From Phocaeicola_A sp045647865 (GTDB lineage: Bacteria > Bacteroidota > Bacteroidia > Bacteroidales > Bacteroidaceae): 11,531 nucleotides of DNA. Where the stretch lies: contig JAZRMW010000017.1 in the NCBI GenBank assembly GCA_045647865.1, forward strand, positions 1 to 11,531. The letters run 5' to 3'. The position numbers and the translations under genes are program-made. Below are positions 1 to 7,174 of the stretch, piece by piece. Position 1 is the first letter of the stretch; the number at the start of each line of letters is the position of its first letter. The notes beneath the pieces are model-generated. The model had not been told where the DNA came from. It saw nothing but the letters and a program-made list of their open reading frames with translations, and searched no databases.

Positions 1-225
1 AGCTTCGATGTAAGAGATAGCATCACCTACAGTACCAATCTTCTCAGCCTGATCATCGGGAATAGAAAGACCGAACTCCTTCTCAAACTCCATGATAAGT
101 TCTACAGTATCCAATGAATCTGCACCGAGGTCGTTAGTGAAACTAGCAGTAGGAGTTACTTCTGACTCGTCTACACCAAGTTTATCAACGATGATAGCTT
201 TTACTCTTGCTGCAATTTCAGACAT
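1..225 (-). CDS. acpP: Acyl carrier protein, 3'-truncated by window edge
   Basis: Acyl carrier protein is the small acidic cytoplasmic carrier that holds growing acyl chains on a 4'-phosphopantetheine arm during type II fatty acid synthesis. Translation from the ATG at 225-223 gives 75 residues starting MSEIAARVKAIIVDKLGV and reaching the window edge in frame, so only the last few residues (family length about 78) are missing. The phosphopantetheine site is the DSL motif at residues 36-38, Ser37, inside the family pattern LGADSLDTVELIMEFE. The rest is the usual acidic four-helix sequence. A good Bacteroides-type promoter lies 54 bases upstream. In Bacteroides the next gene on this strand is usually fabF, but that lies outside the window. 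Identity is seen directly; the neighbour is inferred. Confidence 0.97.
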   Translation of the reverse strand, partial: MSEIAARVKAIIVDKLGVDESEVTPTASFTNDLGADSLDTVELIMEFEKEFGLSIPDDQAEKIGTVGDAISYIEA

Positions 226-278
226 AGCTTTAATCTTTTTTAGTTAATTAATAGATTTGATTATTTAAATTCTGGGTG

Positions 279-309
279 CAAAGGAACACATATTCTTTCA
301 ATTGACAAA
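279..309 (-). promoter_or_regulatory. Bacteroides-type promoter of acpP
   Basis: Read on the minus strand, a TTTG (309-306) is followed after exactly 19 bases by TTCCTTTG (286-279). This fits the Bacteroides primary sigma factor consensus TTTG-N19-21-TAnnTTTG with one mismatch in the -7 box. Transcription would start near 270, giving an AT-rich leader of about 45 bases before the acpP ATG. Confidence 0.72.
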
Positions 310-333
310 GAAAAATGAGAAATAAACGCTCTC

Positions 334-364
334 TTTTGCACATTTTTTCGTCATTTGTGCAAAA
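334..364. repeat. Short inverted repeat between acpP and pdxB
   Basis: TTTTGCAC (334-341) and its exact reverse complement GTGCAAAA (357-364) flank a 15-base AT-rich loop. It sits 49 bases past the pdxB stop and upstream of the acpP promoter. There is no T run on the minus-strand 3' side, so it is not a textbook intrinsic terminator. It could end or process the pdxB transcript or bind a regulator; its role is unknown. Confidence 0.4.
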
Positions 365-413
365 AAAAGAGGAAAAATGGGGCATTTGGTGTTAAAAAAC
401 ATCCAAATTCGTT

Positions 414-1424
414 TCAATCAATCACCTCTCTTCGCAACGGATAGTTTCCTCTTAGCCATTCAAAATTTTTCGGATGATTCTTCAATGCCTGGCTGTCCCG
501 TCGGGGATCGTAAAGGGAAAGCGGATTGGTGGGATCGGTATTCGTAGGAGCAGGTGGAGGAGTGATGGTGAAGGAATGTCCTGTCAAACCGAAATGACTG
601 CACAATGCTTCAAGTGCCATACGGGTCGCATTTGCTTTGCCATCGGCTGAATAACCGGCGATATGGGGAGTGCCTAAATAGGTGCGCTCAAGCAAGTGAA
701 GGTCTATGTCCGGTTCGTGTTCCCATACATCAATGACGGCATCGCGTACACGGCCTTCGTTCAGTGCCATCAGTAAGGCTTGCCCATCTACCACCTCGCC
801 ACGGGATGTATTTATTATAGTAGGTTTACGCGCGAGCGCGCGAAAGAAGGCGTCGTCTGCCATGTGAAAGGTAGGGTAGCGGCCATCGCGTACCAATGGG
901 GTGTGAAAGGTGATGACATCGGCTTCATGCATCAATTCTTTCAAAGGGAGAAATCCTTGTTCTCCACGCTCTGCACGCGGAGGGTCACAGAGGAGAACGC
1001 GCATCCCCAATTCCTCGCCAACCTTTGCCACCAATGTGCCTACGTGACCAACTCCTACGACTCCCAATGTTGATTGTGCGAGAAAAAGCTCTCTCTCTTT
1101 CTGGAGAAGCAAGAGCGATGAACGCAGATACTGGGCCACGCTTCCTGCATTGCATCCCGGACAATTGGTCCATTGGATACCTGCTTCCTGAAGATATACT
1201 GTATCAATGTGGTCAAATCCGATTGTGGCAGTAGCGATGAATTGCACACGGCTTCCTTCGAGCAACGCACGGTTGCACTTTGTGCGGGTGCGCACAATCA
1301 AGGCATCCGCATCGCGTACATCCTCGGCTGTGATGGCACTGCCTGGCAGATACACCACCTGGTCGGCCACTTGTGCAATGGCTTCGCGGATATAGGGGAT
1401 TTTATCGTCGATGATTACTTTCAT
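414..1424 (-). CDS. pdxB: 4-phosphoerythronate dehydrogenase (PdxB)
   Basis: PdxB oxidises 4-phospho-D-erythronate to 2-oxo-3-hydroxy-4-phosphobutanoate, the second step of the DXP-dependent pyridoxal phosphate pathway, in the cytoplasm. The 336-residue product is a D-2-hydroxyacid dehydrogenase: the N-terminal substrate part carries TATIGFDHID (residues 65-74), the nucleotide-binding Rossmann motif GVVGVGHVG is at 121-129, followed by LLCDPPRAERG. The catalytic triad is Arg208 (NTSRGEVVD), Glu237 (DVWEHEPD) and His254 (PHIAGY), the same numbers I recall for E. coli PdxB. The C-terminal stretch with YDPRRDSQAL fits the PdxB dimerisation domain. The frame is open to a TTG at 1442, but the ATG at 1424 gives the family start MKVIIDDKIPYI and is preferred. 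It stands apart from its same-strand neighbours; the palindrome array lies 95-170 bases upstream of its start. Confidence 0.93.
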   Translation of the reverse strand: MKVIIDDKIPYIREAIAQVADQVVYLPGSAITAEDVRDADALIVRTRTKCNRALLEGSRVQFIATATIGFDHIDTVYLQEAGIQWTNCPGCNAGSVAQYLRSSLLLLQKERELFLAQSTLGVVGVGHVGTLVAKVGEELGMRVLLCDPPRAERGEQGFLPLKELMHEADVITFHTPLVRDGRYPTFHMADDAFFRALARKPTIINTSRGEVVDGQALLMALNEGRVRDAVIDVWEHEPDIDLHLLERTYLGTPHIAGYSADGKANATRMALEALCSHFGLTGHSFTITPPPAPTNTDPTNPLSLYDPRRDSQALKNHPKNFEWLRGNYPLRREVID

Positions 1425-1518
1425 AACTGCTGTTTTTTTCAATGAAATGTGTGATATCCAGTTTTAATATATATCTAAAACCGGATGGAAACAAAGATGC
1501 TTGAGTCGCTCAAATTAT

Positions 1519-1594
1519 CGCTTAAGCGTTAGTGTCGTATCGCTTAAGCGTAACCAATTTTTCACTTAAGCGTTACCGAACTAACGCTTAAGCG
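1519..1594. repeat. Four-copy 22-base-period palindrome array (CGCTTAAGCG)
   Basis: The perfect 10-base palindrome CGCTTAAGCG occurs at 1519-1528, 1541-1550 and 1585-1594, with a one-base variant (CACTTAAGCG) at 1563-1572. Start-to-start spacing is exactly 22 bases each time, about two helical turns, while the 12-base spacers differ in sequence. The last copy extends to the 14-base palindrome AACGCTTAAGCGTT. Decayed copies can be seen on both sides (about 1498-1507 and 1607-1616). The array lies in the 224-base gap between the GT9 stop and the pdxB start, both minus-strand genes. As DNA it could be an operator array for a dimeric protein; as RNA, neighbouring copies can pair into 10-bp stems with 12-base loops. 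I see no other gene in this gap. Confidence 0.85.
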
Positions 1595-1648
1595 TTGCTG
1601 AATAACTCTTGAAGGGTATTTTACTACAAGGATGAGAGCGCTTAAAGC

Positions 1649-2692
1649 TTAAGAATTTATTGCAGATTTAATCTTCTCTGCCACCATCTCGGGAGTGATG
1701 CGCGTGAGGCAACGGTAATCGCCGTGCAAACAAGGCTTGTTGCCGAAAACAGAGCAGGGACGGCAAGACAAGTCATTCAGTTGTAAGGCATTATTCTCGC
1801 TCTGTCCGAAGCCCATAAAACCACAATAAGGATGGGTGGCGCCCCAAATGGAGACAACGGGTGTGCGGACAAGTGAGGCTAAATGCATATTGGCCGAATC
1901 CATGCTGACCATCACATCGAGGTGGCTCATCAGGATGAGTTCGCCCTCCATACGCAATCCCTCTGGGATAACTGCATGGGAGTATTTTTGCGTCCACTCT
2001 TTCAATACGTTCATCTCCTTTTCGCCCGCACCGAAGAGGAACATTCGTATGTCCTGCTCCTTATTCAAGAGGGATACCACTTGTTCCATCTGGCCAATGG
2101 GGTAAATCTTGCCTTGATGGGCCGCAAAAGGGGCTATTCCCACCCACTTTTCTTTTTCCCTACGGGGGAGAATTTTTTCTTCCACACGAGAAAAATCTCC
2201 ACGCTCCTCTCCATAAATCCCGTTGAACTCAATGTGCTTTATCGGGAGTCCCAAAGCGGCAAACACATCGCGGTAATGGTCGAATGAGGTGGGGAGCTGC
2301 TTCATTACCTTATTCTCCGGACGGATAAGTTGTTTCTTCTCAGCCCTTCCTTTGTCTATACATGCCACACGCACACCCTTCAAGCGGGCACATGTGCGGA
2401 GAATTTTCGTGCGGAGTACATCGTGGAGGTCGGCTATCGCTTCGAAGCGCAACTCCTTTTGCAGTTCGCGATAGAGCCGTGTCATACCCAAAGGACCTTT
2501 GTAACGTTCGTCTTTCAAATTGACGCCACGGAAACTTACATTCTCAGGCATCTGTAAGAAGAGGGGACGCATGGAGTCACGACTGAGTACGGTAAACCGG
2601 TGTTGGGGATATTGGCGGGCTACCGTCCACAGGACTGGTATCGTCATGGCTACATCGCCAAAAGCGGAAAAACGGGTGACGAGAAGGTGCAT
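1649..2692 (-). CDS. Glycosyltransferase family 9 (heptosyltransferase-like)
   Basis: This is a GT-B fold GT9 enzyme, the family of ADP-heptose:LPS heptosyltransferases, expected to add a sugar to lipid A core or a related envelope glycan on the cytoplasmic side of the inner membrane. The 347-residue product starts with the family N-terminus VTRFSAFGDVAMTIPVL (residues 5-21), has IAPFAAHQGKIYP at 186-198 opening the donor-binding half, and the family signature MDSANMHLASLVRTPVVSIW at 264-283. After it comes a cysteine cluster, C310, C313, C321 and C328. The frame is open upstream to a GTG at 2797, but those 35 codons come from the inverted repeat and read as low-complexity YTPTFYTPT, so the ATG at 2692 is taken as the start. 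It follows the DUF4254 gene on the same strand and is probably cotranscribed. The exact donor and acceptor cannot be told. Confidence 0.88.
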   Translation of the reverse strand: MHLLVTRFSAFGDVAMTIPVLWTVARQYPQHRFTVLSRDSMRPLFLQMPENVSFRGVNLKDERYKGPLGMTRLYRELQKELRFEAIADLHDVLRTKILRTCARLKGVRVACIDKGRAEKKQLIRPENKVMKQLPTSFDHYRDVFAALGLPIKHIEFNGIYGEERGDFSRVEEKILPRREKEKWVGIAPFAAHQGKIYPIGQMEQVVSLLNKEQDIRMFLFGAGEKEMNVLKEWTQKYSHAVIPEGLRMEGELILMSHLDVMVSMDSANMHLASLVRTPVVSIWGATHPYCGFMGFGQSENNALQLNDLSCRPCSVFGNKPCLHGDYRCLTRITPEMVAEKIKSAINS

Positions 2693-2705
2693 AAATCTTA
2701 GTATC

Positions 2706-2817
2706 AGGAGTGTAGGAGTGTAGAAGGTAGGAGTGTAGACAACAGTATAACAACCAGGGGATTTAACAATTGTCTGCACTCCTAAGCGAAGCGTCACTCC
2801 TGTCTTCTACACTCCTA
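2706..2817. repeat. Nested inverted repeat built from AGGAGTGTAG units
   Basis: Three direct copies of AGGAGTGTAG lie at 2706-2715, 2714-2723 and 2729-2738, and inverted versions lie between 2774 and 2816. The outer arms TAGGAGTGTAGAAG (2713-2726) and 2804-2817 are perfect 14-base complements. The inner arms TAGGAGTGTAGACA (2728-2741) and 2771-2784 match 13 of 14. The loop is 29 bases, with a 19-base one-sided interior stretch (2785-2803). It fills almost the whole gap between the DUF4254 stop and the GT9 start, so it would fold in their shared transcript. It may be an RNA processing or stability element; no terminator T run follows. Confidence 0.8.
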
Positions 2818-2827
2818 AAATAAAATA

Positions 2828-3433
2828 TTACTTATTTCCGTAAAGTACCGGATTCAACGAGGGGTCGTTGTACATCTTCATCTGCTTATAGACCTTCATG
2901 TACTTGCGTCCGGCCTCGATGTCTGCGATCAGTTGGTCGATAGCCGTTGAGAGGTCGCATTGCTGTTCGAGCAATACATCCAATTTAGCCTGACAAGCTG
3001 AACGGTGAGCCTCATCCACGTCAGTGCGCTCAGTTTCCTGACGCATGTGGTAAATCTTCAGCGAGAGGATTGAGAGGCGGTCGATGGCCCAAGCGGGACT
3101 TTCGGTATTGATGGTAGCATCAGCTGTGGGAGCTACATCCTTGTACTTGTCGAGGAAATAGCTGTCGATAAGTTCCACCAAGTCTGTACGGTCCTGGTTG
3201 CTCTTGTCAATACGACGTTTCAATACAAGGGCAGCAGCGGGGTCAATCTCCGGATCGCGGATGATGTCTTCGAAGTGCCACTGAACGGTGTCAATCCAAT
3301 TCTTCAAGTAGAGATAATACTCAATGCTCCTAACTTCATACGGATTATTGATAGGAGTGTCCACGTTGTCATGCACGTGATAATCGGCAATAGCCTGCTC
3401 AAAAATAGGCCAACTAAGTTCTGTAAATGTCAT
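2828..3433 (-). CDS. DUF4254 family protein
   Basis: This 201-residue protein belongs to DUF4254, a Bacteroidetes family of unknown function commonly found next to GT9 glycosyltransferases, as here. It has no signal peptide or membrane segment and looks almost entirely alpha-helical. Conserved-looking blocks are RSIEYYLYLKNWIDTVQWHFED (split here as residues 35-44 and 45-56), RRIDKSNQDRTDLVELID (73-90), TESPAWAIDRLSILSLKIYH (110-129) and a basic C-terminus GRKYMKVYKQMKMYNDP (175-191). The ATG at 3433 is 40 bases from a good promoter -7 box. The gene leads a probable two-gene transcript with the GT9 gene. It might be a partner or modifier in the same glycan pathway, but that rests only on the neighbourhood. 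No catalytic motif was recognised. Confidence 0.85.
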   Translation of the reverse strand: MTFTELSWPIFEQAIADYHVHDNVDTPINNPYEVRSIEYYLYLKNWIDTVQWHFEDIIRDPEIDPAAALVLKRRIDKSNQDRTDLVELIDSYFLDKYKDVAPTADATINTESPAWAIDRLSILSLKIYHMRQETERTDVDEAHRSACQAKLDVLLEQQCDLSTAIDQLIADIEAGRKYMKVYKQMKMYNDPSLNPVLYGNK

Positions 3434-3472
3434 ATTTTCGCGATGATATGATAAAAAAGCTTTTTATTGGTG

Positions 3473-3504
3473 CAAATATAGACAATATTTTTAAAAGTGA
3501 CAAG
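3473..3504 (-). promoter_or_regulatory. Promoter of the DUF4254-GT9 unit
   Basis: On the minus strand CTTG (3504-3501) is followed after 20 bases by TATATTTG (3480-3473), a full match to the Bacteroides -7 box TAnnTTTG and a 3-of-4 match to the upstream TTTG box. The DUF4254 ATG is 40 bases downstream. Confidence 0.75.
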
Positions 3505-3572
3505 GAAATGGAGAGAGAAGTTGGCTTCGTTGGTGGCTTGAAGGGGAAAATGGGGTGTGTTGAATCGTTTTT

Positions 3573-3611
3573 GCAACGGTGAGAACTGTTGCGAAACGGA
3601 TAATGTCCGTT
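3573..3611. repeat. Two back-to-back inverted repeats between divergent promoters
   Basis: GCAACGGT (3573-3580) and ACTGTTGC (3585-3592) form an 8-bp stem, with one G-U pair if transcribed rightward, closed by the four bases GAGA, a GNRA-type tetraloop. Two bases later AACGGA (3595-3600) and TCCGTT (3606-3611) form a perfect 6-bp arm pair around TAATG. Both sit outside the expected transcripts from either flanking promoter, so they are better seen as possible operator sites; an upstream small RNA is a weaker alternative. Confidence 0.5.
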
Positions 3612-3662
3612 AAATAAACTTATAATGAGGGCATAGAGTAGGGATGTTTGTCAATTCTTCCC

Positions 3663-3670
3663 TATCTTTG
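3663..3670 (+). promoter_or_regulatory. -7 promoter box upstream of the DUF2723 gene
   Basis: TATCTTTG is a full match to the Bacteroides -7 consensus TAnnTTTG and lies 67 bases before the ATG at 3738. No good TTTG box is found 19-21 bases upstream (the nearest TTTG, 3647-3650, is only 12 bases away). Transcription would start near 3676 and give a leader of about 60 AT-rich bases. Confidence 0.6.
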
Positions 3671-3737
3671 CGCGGTTTATATGTACGCATAGAGCAGAAA
3701 ATAATATAACAATAATAAAAATAACATCTTGATTCAA

Positions 3738-6700
3738 ATGAAACAGTACAAGACCATAAACAACGTGATGGGATGGCTGACGTTTGCCATTGCTGCCGTT
3801 GTTTATTGCATGACTATTGAGCCGACAGCCAGTTTCTGGGACTGTCCGGAGTTTATCACCACCGGCTACAAGCTGGAAGTTGGTCACCCGCCCGGTGCAC
3901 CTTTCTTCATGCTGACGGCCAACATCTTCTCACAATTTGTGAGCGATCCGTCGCAAGTGGCCTATATGGTCAATATCATGTCGGCCTTGTTGAGTGCCGG
4001 ATGTATCCTCTTTCTTTTCTGGAGTATCACACATCTGACGAAGAAGTTGGTATGTCCCGAAGGTACGGAAATGACTACAGGCAAGATGGTGACCATCATC
4101 GGTTCGGGTTTGGTAGGTGCATTGGCCTATACGTTCAGCGACACTTTCTGGTACAGTGCTGTGGAGGGTGAGGTTTATGCCTATTCATCGTTGTTTACCG
4201 CTGTGGTATTCTGGCTCATACTCAAGTGGGAAGAGAATGCCGACAAGCCGCATAGCGACCGTTGGTTGGTGTTGATTGCTTATCTGACGGGACTTTCGGT
4301 AGGTGTACACTTGCTGAACTTGCTCTGTATCCCGGCTATCGTATTGACTTACTACTACAAACGCAAGCCGAATGCCAATCTGAAAGGCTCGTTGTGGGCT
4401 TTGGTGGTTTCGGCCATTTTGGTAGCTATTGTACTCTACGGTATCGTGCCCGGCATCGTGAAGGTAGGCGGATGGTTCGAACTGTTCTTTGTCAATACTT
4501 TGGGTATGTCGTTCAATACAGGTTTGTTCGTCTATATCATCCTGTTGGCAGGCGCACTCATTTGGGGTATTGTAGAGACGGTGCGTAATCAAAACCGTAC
4601 ACGCATGAATATTGCTTTCTTGCTCTCTGTTGCTTTATTGGGTATCCCTTTCTATGGATACGGATTCAGCAGTATCCTTATCGGTGCGGTAGTGTTGGCC
4701 GTATTGGCATTTTGTCTCAAGTTGCGTAAAGATGGCCAATTCCGTGTGTCGGTTCGTGCACTGAATACGGTGCTTCTCTGCCTTACCATGATTGTCGTAG
4801 GATATTCTTCTTACGCCGTTATCGTTATCCGTTCTATGGCTAATCCGCCTATGGATCAGAACTCTCCTGAAGACATCTTCACATTGGGTTCCTATTTGGG
4901 TCGTGAGCAGTATGGCGATCGTCCTTTGTTCTACGGACAGGCTTACTCTTCGGAAGTGGTTCTCGAACCGGTTGGTAACAGATGCTATGCGAAGAGGGAG
5001 GATGGTGCTCCAACTTATCAGCGTAAGGAAAAGAAAAATGCCAATGAGCCGGACAGATACGAATTGGTGCGCTATAAACCCATCTATAAGTATGCTCAGA
5101 ATATGCTTTTCCCCCGTATGTACAGTCCTGACCATGCCAATTATCAGGGTCGTGGAGTCAACCTCTATGACCAATGGGTAGGAGGAATCAAGGGTCACAT
5201 GGTTCCTTTCGACAAGTGTGGTGAGCATGTGATGGTGAAGATGCCTACCCAGTGGGAAAACCTGAAGTTCTTCTTCAACTACCAACTCAATTTCATGTAC
5301 TGGCGCTACTTCATGTGGAACTTTGCCGGTCGTCAGAACGACATTCAAGGAAATGGCGAAATAGAACATGGCAATTGGATTACAGGTATCTCTTTCATCG
5401 ACAATGTCTTGTTGGGATGTGATGTGAGCAAGTTGCCCAGTGATTTGAAGAACAACAAGGGTCACAACGTCTTCTATTGTCTGCCTTTGTTGCTGGGTCT
5501 TATCGGCCTCTTCTGGCAAGCCTATCGCGGTGATCAGGGTATCAAGCAGTTCTGGGTGGTATTCTTCCTCTTCTTCATGACGGGTATCGCCATTGTGCTC
5601 TATTTGAACCAGACACCCGCTCAGCCGCGTGAGCGTGACTATGCTTATGCCGGTTCTTTCTATGCCTTTGCCATTTGGATTGGTATGGGTGTGGCCGGAT
5701 TGGTGGAACTGCTCCGCAAGAAGATGAGCGAAACGCCTGCTGCAATCCTTGTGTCTGTACTTTGCTTGGGTGTTCCTCTCCAGATGGTGAGTCAGACATG
5801 GGACGACCATGATCGTAGCGGACGCTATACCTGTCGCGATTTCGGACAGAATTACTTGAATTCGTTGCCTACAGGAAACAATCCGATTATCTTTACGAAC
5901 GGAGACAATGATACCTTCCCCTTGTGGTACAACCAGGATACTGAAGGTGTACGCACCGATGTACGTGTCTGCAACCTCAGCTATTTGAATACTGACTGGT
6001 ATATTGACCAGATGCGTCGTCCGGCATACGATTCTCCGTCATTGCCTATTCATTGGAAGCGTTACGACTATGTCGAGGGCGTGAATGACGTTGTCTATGT
6101 GCGTCCCGATCGTGAAGCCAGTGTACGTGCTCTCTACAAGAGCAATCCCGAGCAGGCCAAGAAGGTATTGGGTGAAAATCCTTTTGAGGTGAAGAATGTG
6201 TTGAAAAATTGGGTATGTTCATCCAATCCGGAGTTGCGCGTGATTCCTACAGATACGTTAGAAATCACGGTAGATAAGGCTGCTGTACTCCGTTCGGACA
6301 TGATGATTCCTGATACGGCTGCTATACCCGACAAGATGTATATCTCGTTGAAGGGACGTAGTCTTTTGACCAAGTCAGATATCATGATGCTGGAACTTTT
6401 GGCCAATAGCAATTGGGAGCGTCCTATCTATATTGCTACCAGTGTTGGACCACAGAACCAGTTGGGATTAGCCAATCACTTCATTCAGGAAGGTTTGGCT
6501 CACCGCTTCACTCCGTTCAACTGGCAGAAGTTGGGACGTGTGCCCAAGAACGAAACGGGAATCACTGAATATGCCATTGATTCAGAGAAGATGTACGACA
6601 ATTTGATGAACAAGTTCAAGTTCGGTGGTATCGACAATCCTGACATCTATCTGGATGAAACCGTGATGCGCATGTGTTTGTCTCACCGCCGTTTGTTTGC

Positions 6701-7091
6701 CCAGCTGGCCAAGCAACTGTTGATTGAGGGACAGAATGAGAAGGCTTTGGCTGTGCTTGACCGTGCGATGGAGGCTATCCCCGCTACAACAGTCCCCCAT
6801 GATGCATACGCCTCAGGTTCGATGGACATTGCCGAGTGCTACGTACAGTTGGGACAAATGGAGAAGGCATTGCCTATCCTCGCTGCAATGGGCGACCGTG
6901 CAGGTGAATATCTCGACTGGTATCTGAGTGGAACGGACAAGCAGTTCCAGAGCAATGCAAGAAGTTGCCAGTATGAACTGATGATTCTGAATGACGTCTC
7001 TACCTTGCTCAAAGGCAACGAATTGGCCAAGGAGTACGATGCTTTGTTGAATGACAAGTTCATGCAGTTCCGCATGAGATTGGGAAGATGA
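3738..7091 (+). CDS. DUF2723 membrane protein (TMEM260/O-mannosyltransferase-like)
   Basis: A 1117-residue polytopic inner membrane protein. The DUF2723 region (Pfam PF11028) opens it: a first membrane helix at about 10-27, then ASFWDCPEFITTGYKLEVGH (31-50) and PPGAP. D35 and E38 lie just after helix 1, where GT-C glycosyltransferases place their catalytic acid. Further helices fall near 72-95, 116-134, 150-163, 176-206, 218-236, 262-328 (several), 343-364, 577-594, 604-622, 639-657 and 666-682. A soluble C-terminal half follows, with FTNGDNDTFPLWYNQD at 719-734 and TPR-like helical pairs at about 985-1060. The family is related to human TMEM260, a protein O-mannosyltransferase, so transfer of a lipid-linked sugar to periplasmic protein or glycan is a fair inference, not proven. 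A TTG nine bases upstream is open in frame; the ATG at 3738 gives the family start MKQYKTINNVMGW. Confidence 0.9.
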   Translation: MKQYKTINNVMGWLTFAIAAVVYCMTIEPTASFWDCPEFITTGYKLEVGHPPGAPFFMLTANIFSQFVSDPSQVAYMVNIMSALLSAGCILFLFWSITHLTKKLVCPEGTEMTTGKMVTIIGSGLVGALAYTFSDTFWYSAVEGEVYAYSSLFTAVVFWLILKWEENADKPHSDRWLVLIAYLTGLSVGVHLLNLLCIPAIVLTYYYKRKPNANLKGSLWALVVSAILVAIVLYGIVPGIVKVGGWFELFFVNTLGMSFNTGLFVYIILLAGALIWGIVETVRNQNRTRMNIAFLLSVALLGIPFYGYGFSSILIGAVVLAVLAFCLKLRKDGQFRVSVRALNTVLLCLTMIVVGYSSYAVIVIRSMANPPMDQNSPEDIFTLGSYLGREQYGDRPLFYGQAYSSEVVLEPVGNRCYAKREDGAPTYQRKEKKNANEPDRYELVRYKPIYKYAQNMLFPRMYSPDHANYQGRGVNLYDQWVGGIKGHMVPFDKCGEHVMVKMPTQWENLKFFFNYQLNFMYWRYFMWNFAGRQNDIQGNGEIEHGNWITGISFIDNVLLGCDVSKLPSDLKNNKGHNVFYCLPLLLGLIGLFWQAYRGDQGIKQFWVVFFLFFMTGIAIVLYLNQTPAQPRERDYAYAGSFYAFAIWIGMGVAGLVELLRKKMSETPAAILVSVLCLGVPLQMVSQTWDDHDRSGRYTCRDFGQNYLNSLPTGNNPIIFTNGDNDTFPLWYNQDTEGVRTDVRVCNLSYLNTDWYIDQMRRPAYDSPSLPIHWKRYDYVEGVNDVVYVRPDREASVRALYKSNPEQAKKVLGENPFEVKNVLKNWVCSSNPELRVIPTDTLEITVDKAAVLRSDMMIPDTAAIPDKMYISLKGRSLLTKSDIMMLELLANSNWERPIYIATSVGPQNQLGLANHFIQEGLAHRFTPFNWQKLGRVPKNETGITEYAIDSEKMYDNLMNKFKFGGIDNPDIYLDETVMRMCLSHRRLFAQLAKQLLIEGQNEKALAVLDRAMEAIPATTVPHDAYASGSMDIAECYVQLGQMEKALPILAAMGDRAGEYLDWYLSGTDKQFQSNARSCQYELMILNDVSTLLKGNELAKEYDALLNDKFMQFRMRLGR

Positions 7092-7100
7092 TAAGAGTGA

Positions 7101-7174
7101 TTAGCTACTGGCTACGAGTGACGAGTTTCTGTTAGGTCGAAACTCGTTATTCGCAGTTTGTAGCTTGCAGCTAA
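7101..7174. repeat. Low-complexity inverted repeat (TAGCTAC/ACGAG type)
   Basis: ACGAGTTT (7121-7128) and AAACTCGT (7140-7147) form a perfect 8-bp inner stem around an 11-base loop. Outer pairing is by GCTAC (7111-7115) with GTAGC (7160-7164) and TTAGCT (7101-7106) with AGCTAA (7169-7174). The element starts 9 bases after the DUF2723 stop and ends 12 bases before the deacetylase ATG. No T run follows, so read-through into the deacetylase gene is likely. It resembles the repeat at 2706-2817 in layout (a word repeated on one arm, with imperfect complements on the other) but not in sequence. Confidence 0.7.

Larger units (their letters stand above)
3434..3737. other. Divergent intergenic region (304 bases)
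   Basis: This gap separates the minus-strand DUF4254 gene from the plus-strand DUF2723 gene. It holds a minus-strand promoter (3473-3504), two adjacent inverted repeats (3573-3611) and a plus-strand -7 box (3663-3670). Long purine-rich plus-strand text lies between about 3500 and 3560. I see no credible small gene in it. Confidence 0.8.

Noticed and set aside
1425..1518. pdxB promoter
   Set aside because: On the minus strand a TTTG is followed after 19 bases by an AT-rich ATATATTA stretch, but the -7 box lacks the TTTG end, so the match is too weak to list.
1498..1616. CRISPR array
   Set aside because: The repeat unit is only about 10 bases and the spacers 12 bases, far below CRISPR sizes, and there are no cas genes nearby.
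1883..2287. 134-codon plus-strand open frame
   Set aside because: It lies antisense inside the GT9 gene with no family resemblance or start signals; it is a shadow frame.
2693..2797. 35-residue N-terminal extension of the GT9 protein from a GTG start
   Set aside because: The extra codons come from the inverted repeat, give low-complexity YTPT text, and the family N-terminus begins exactly at the ATG at 2692.
2706..2817. Invertible promoter (phase-variable DNA inversion)
   Set aside because: The arms are close together, imperfect on the inner side, enclose no promoter-like TAnnTTTG sequence, and no recombinase gene is in the window.
4635..5810. 391-codon open frame on the minus strand
   Set aside because: It is antisense to the well-supported DUF2723 gene, has no recognisable domain and is rich in His, Thr and Gln as expected from a shadow frame of a hydrophobic protein gene.
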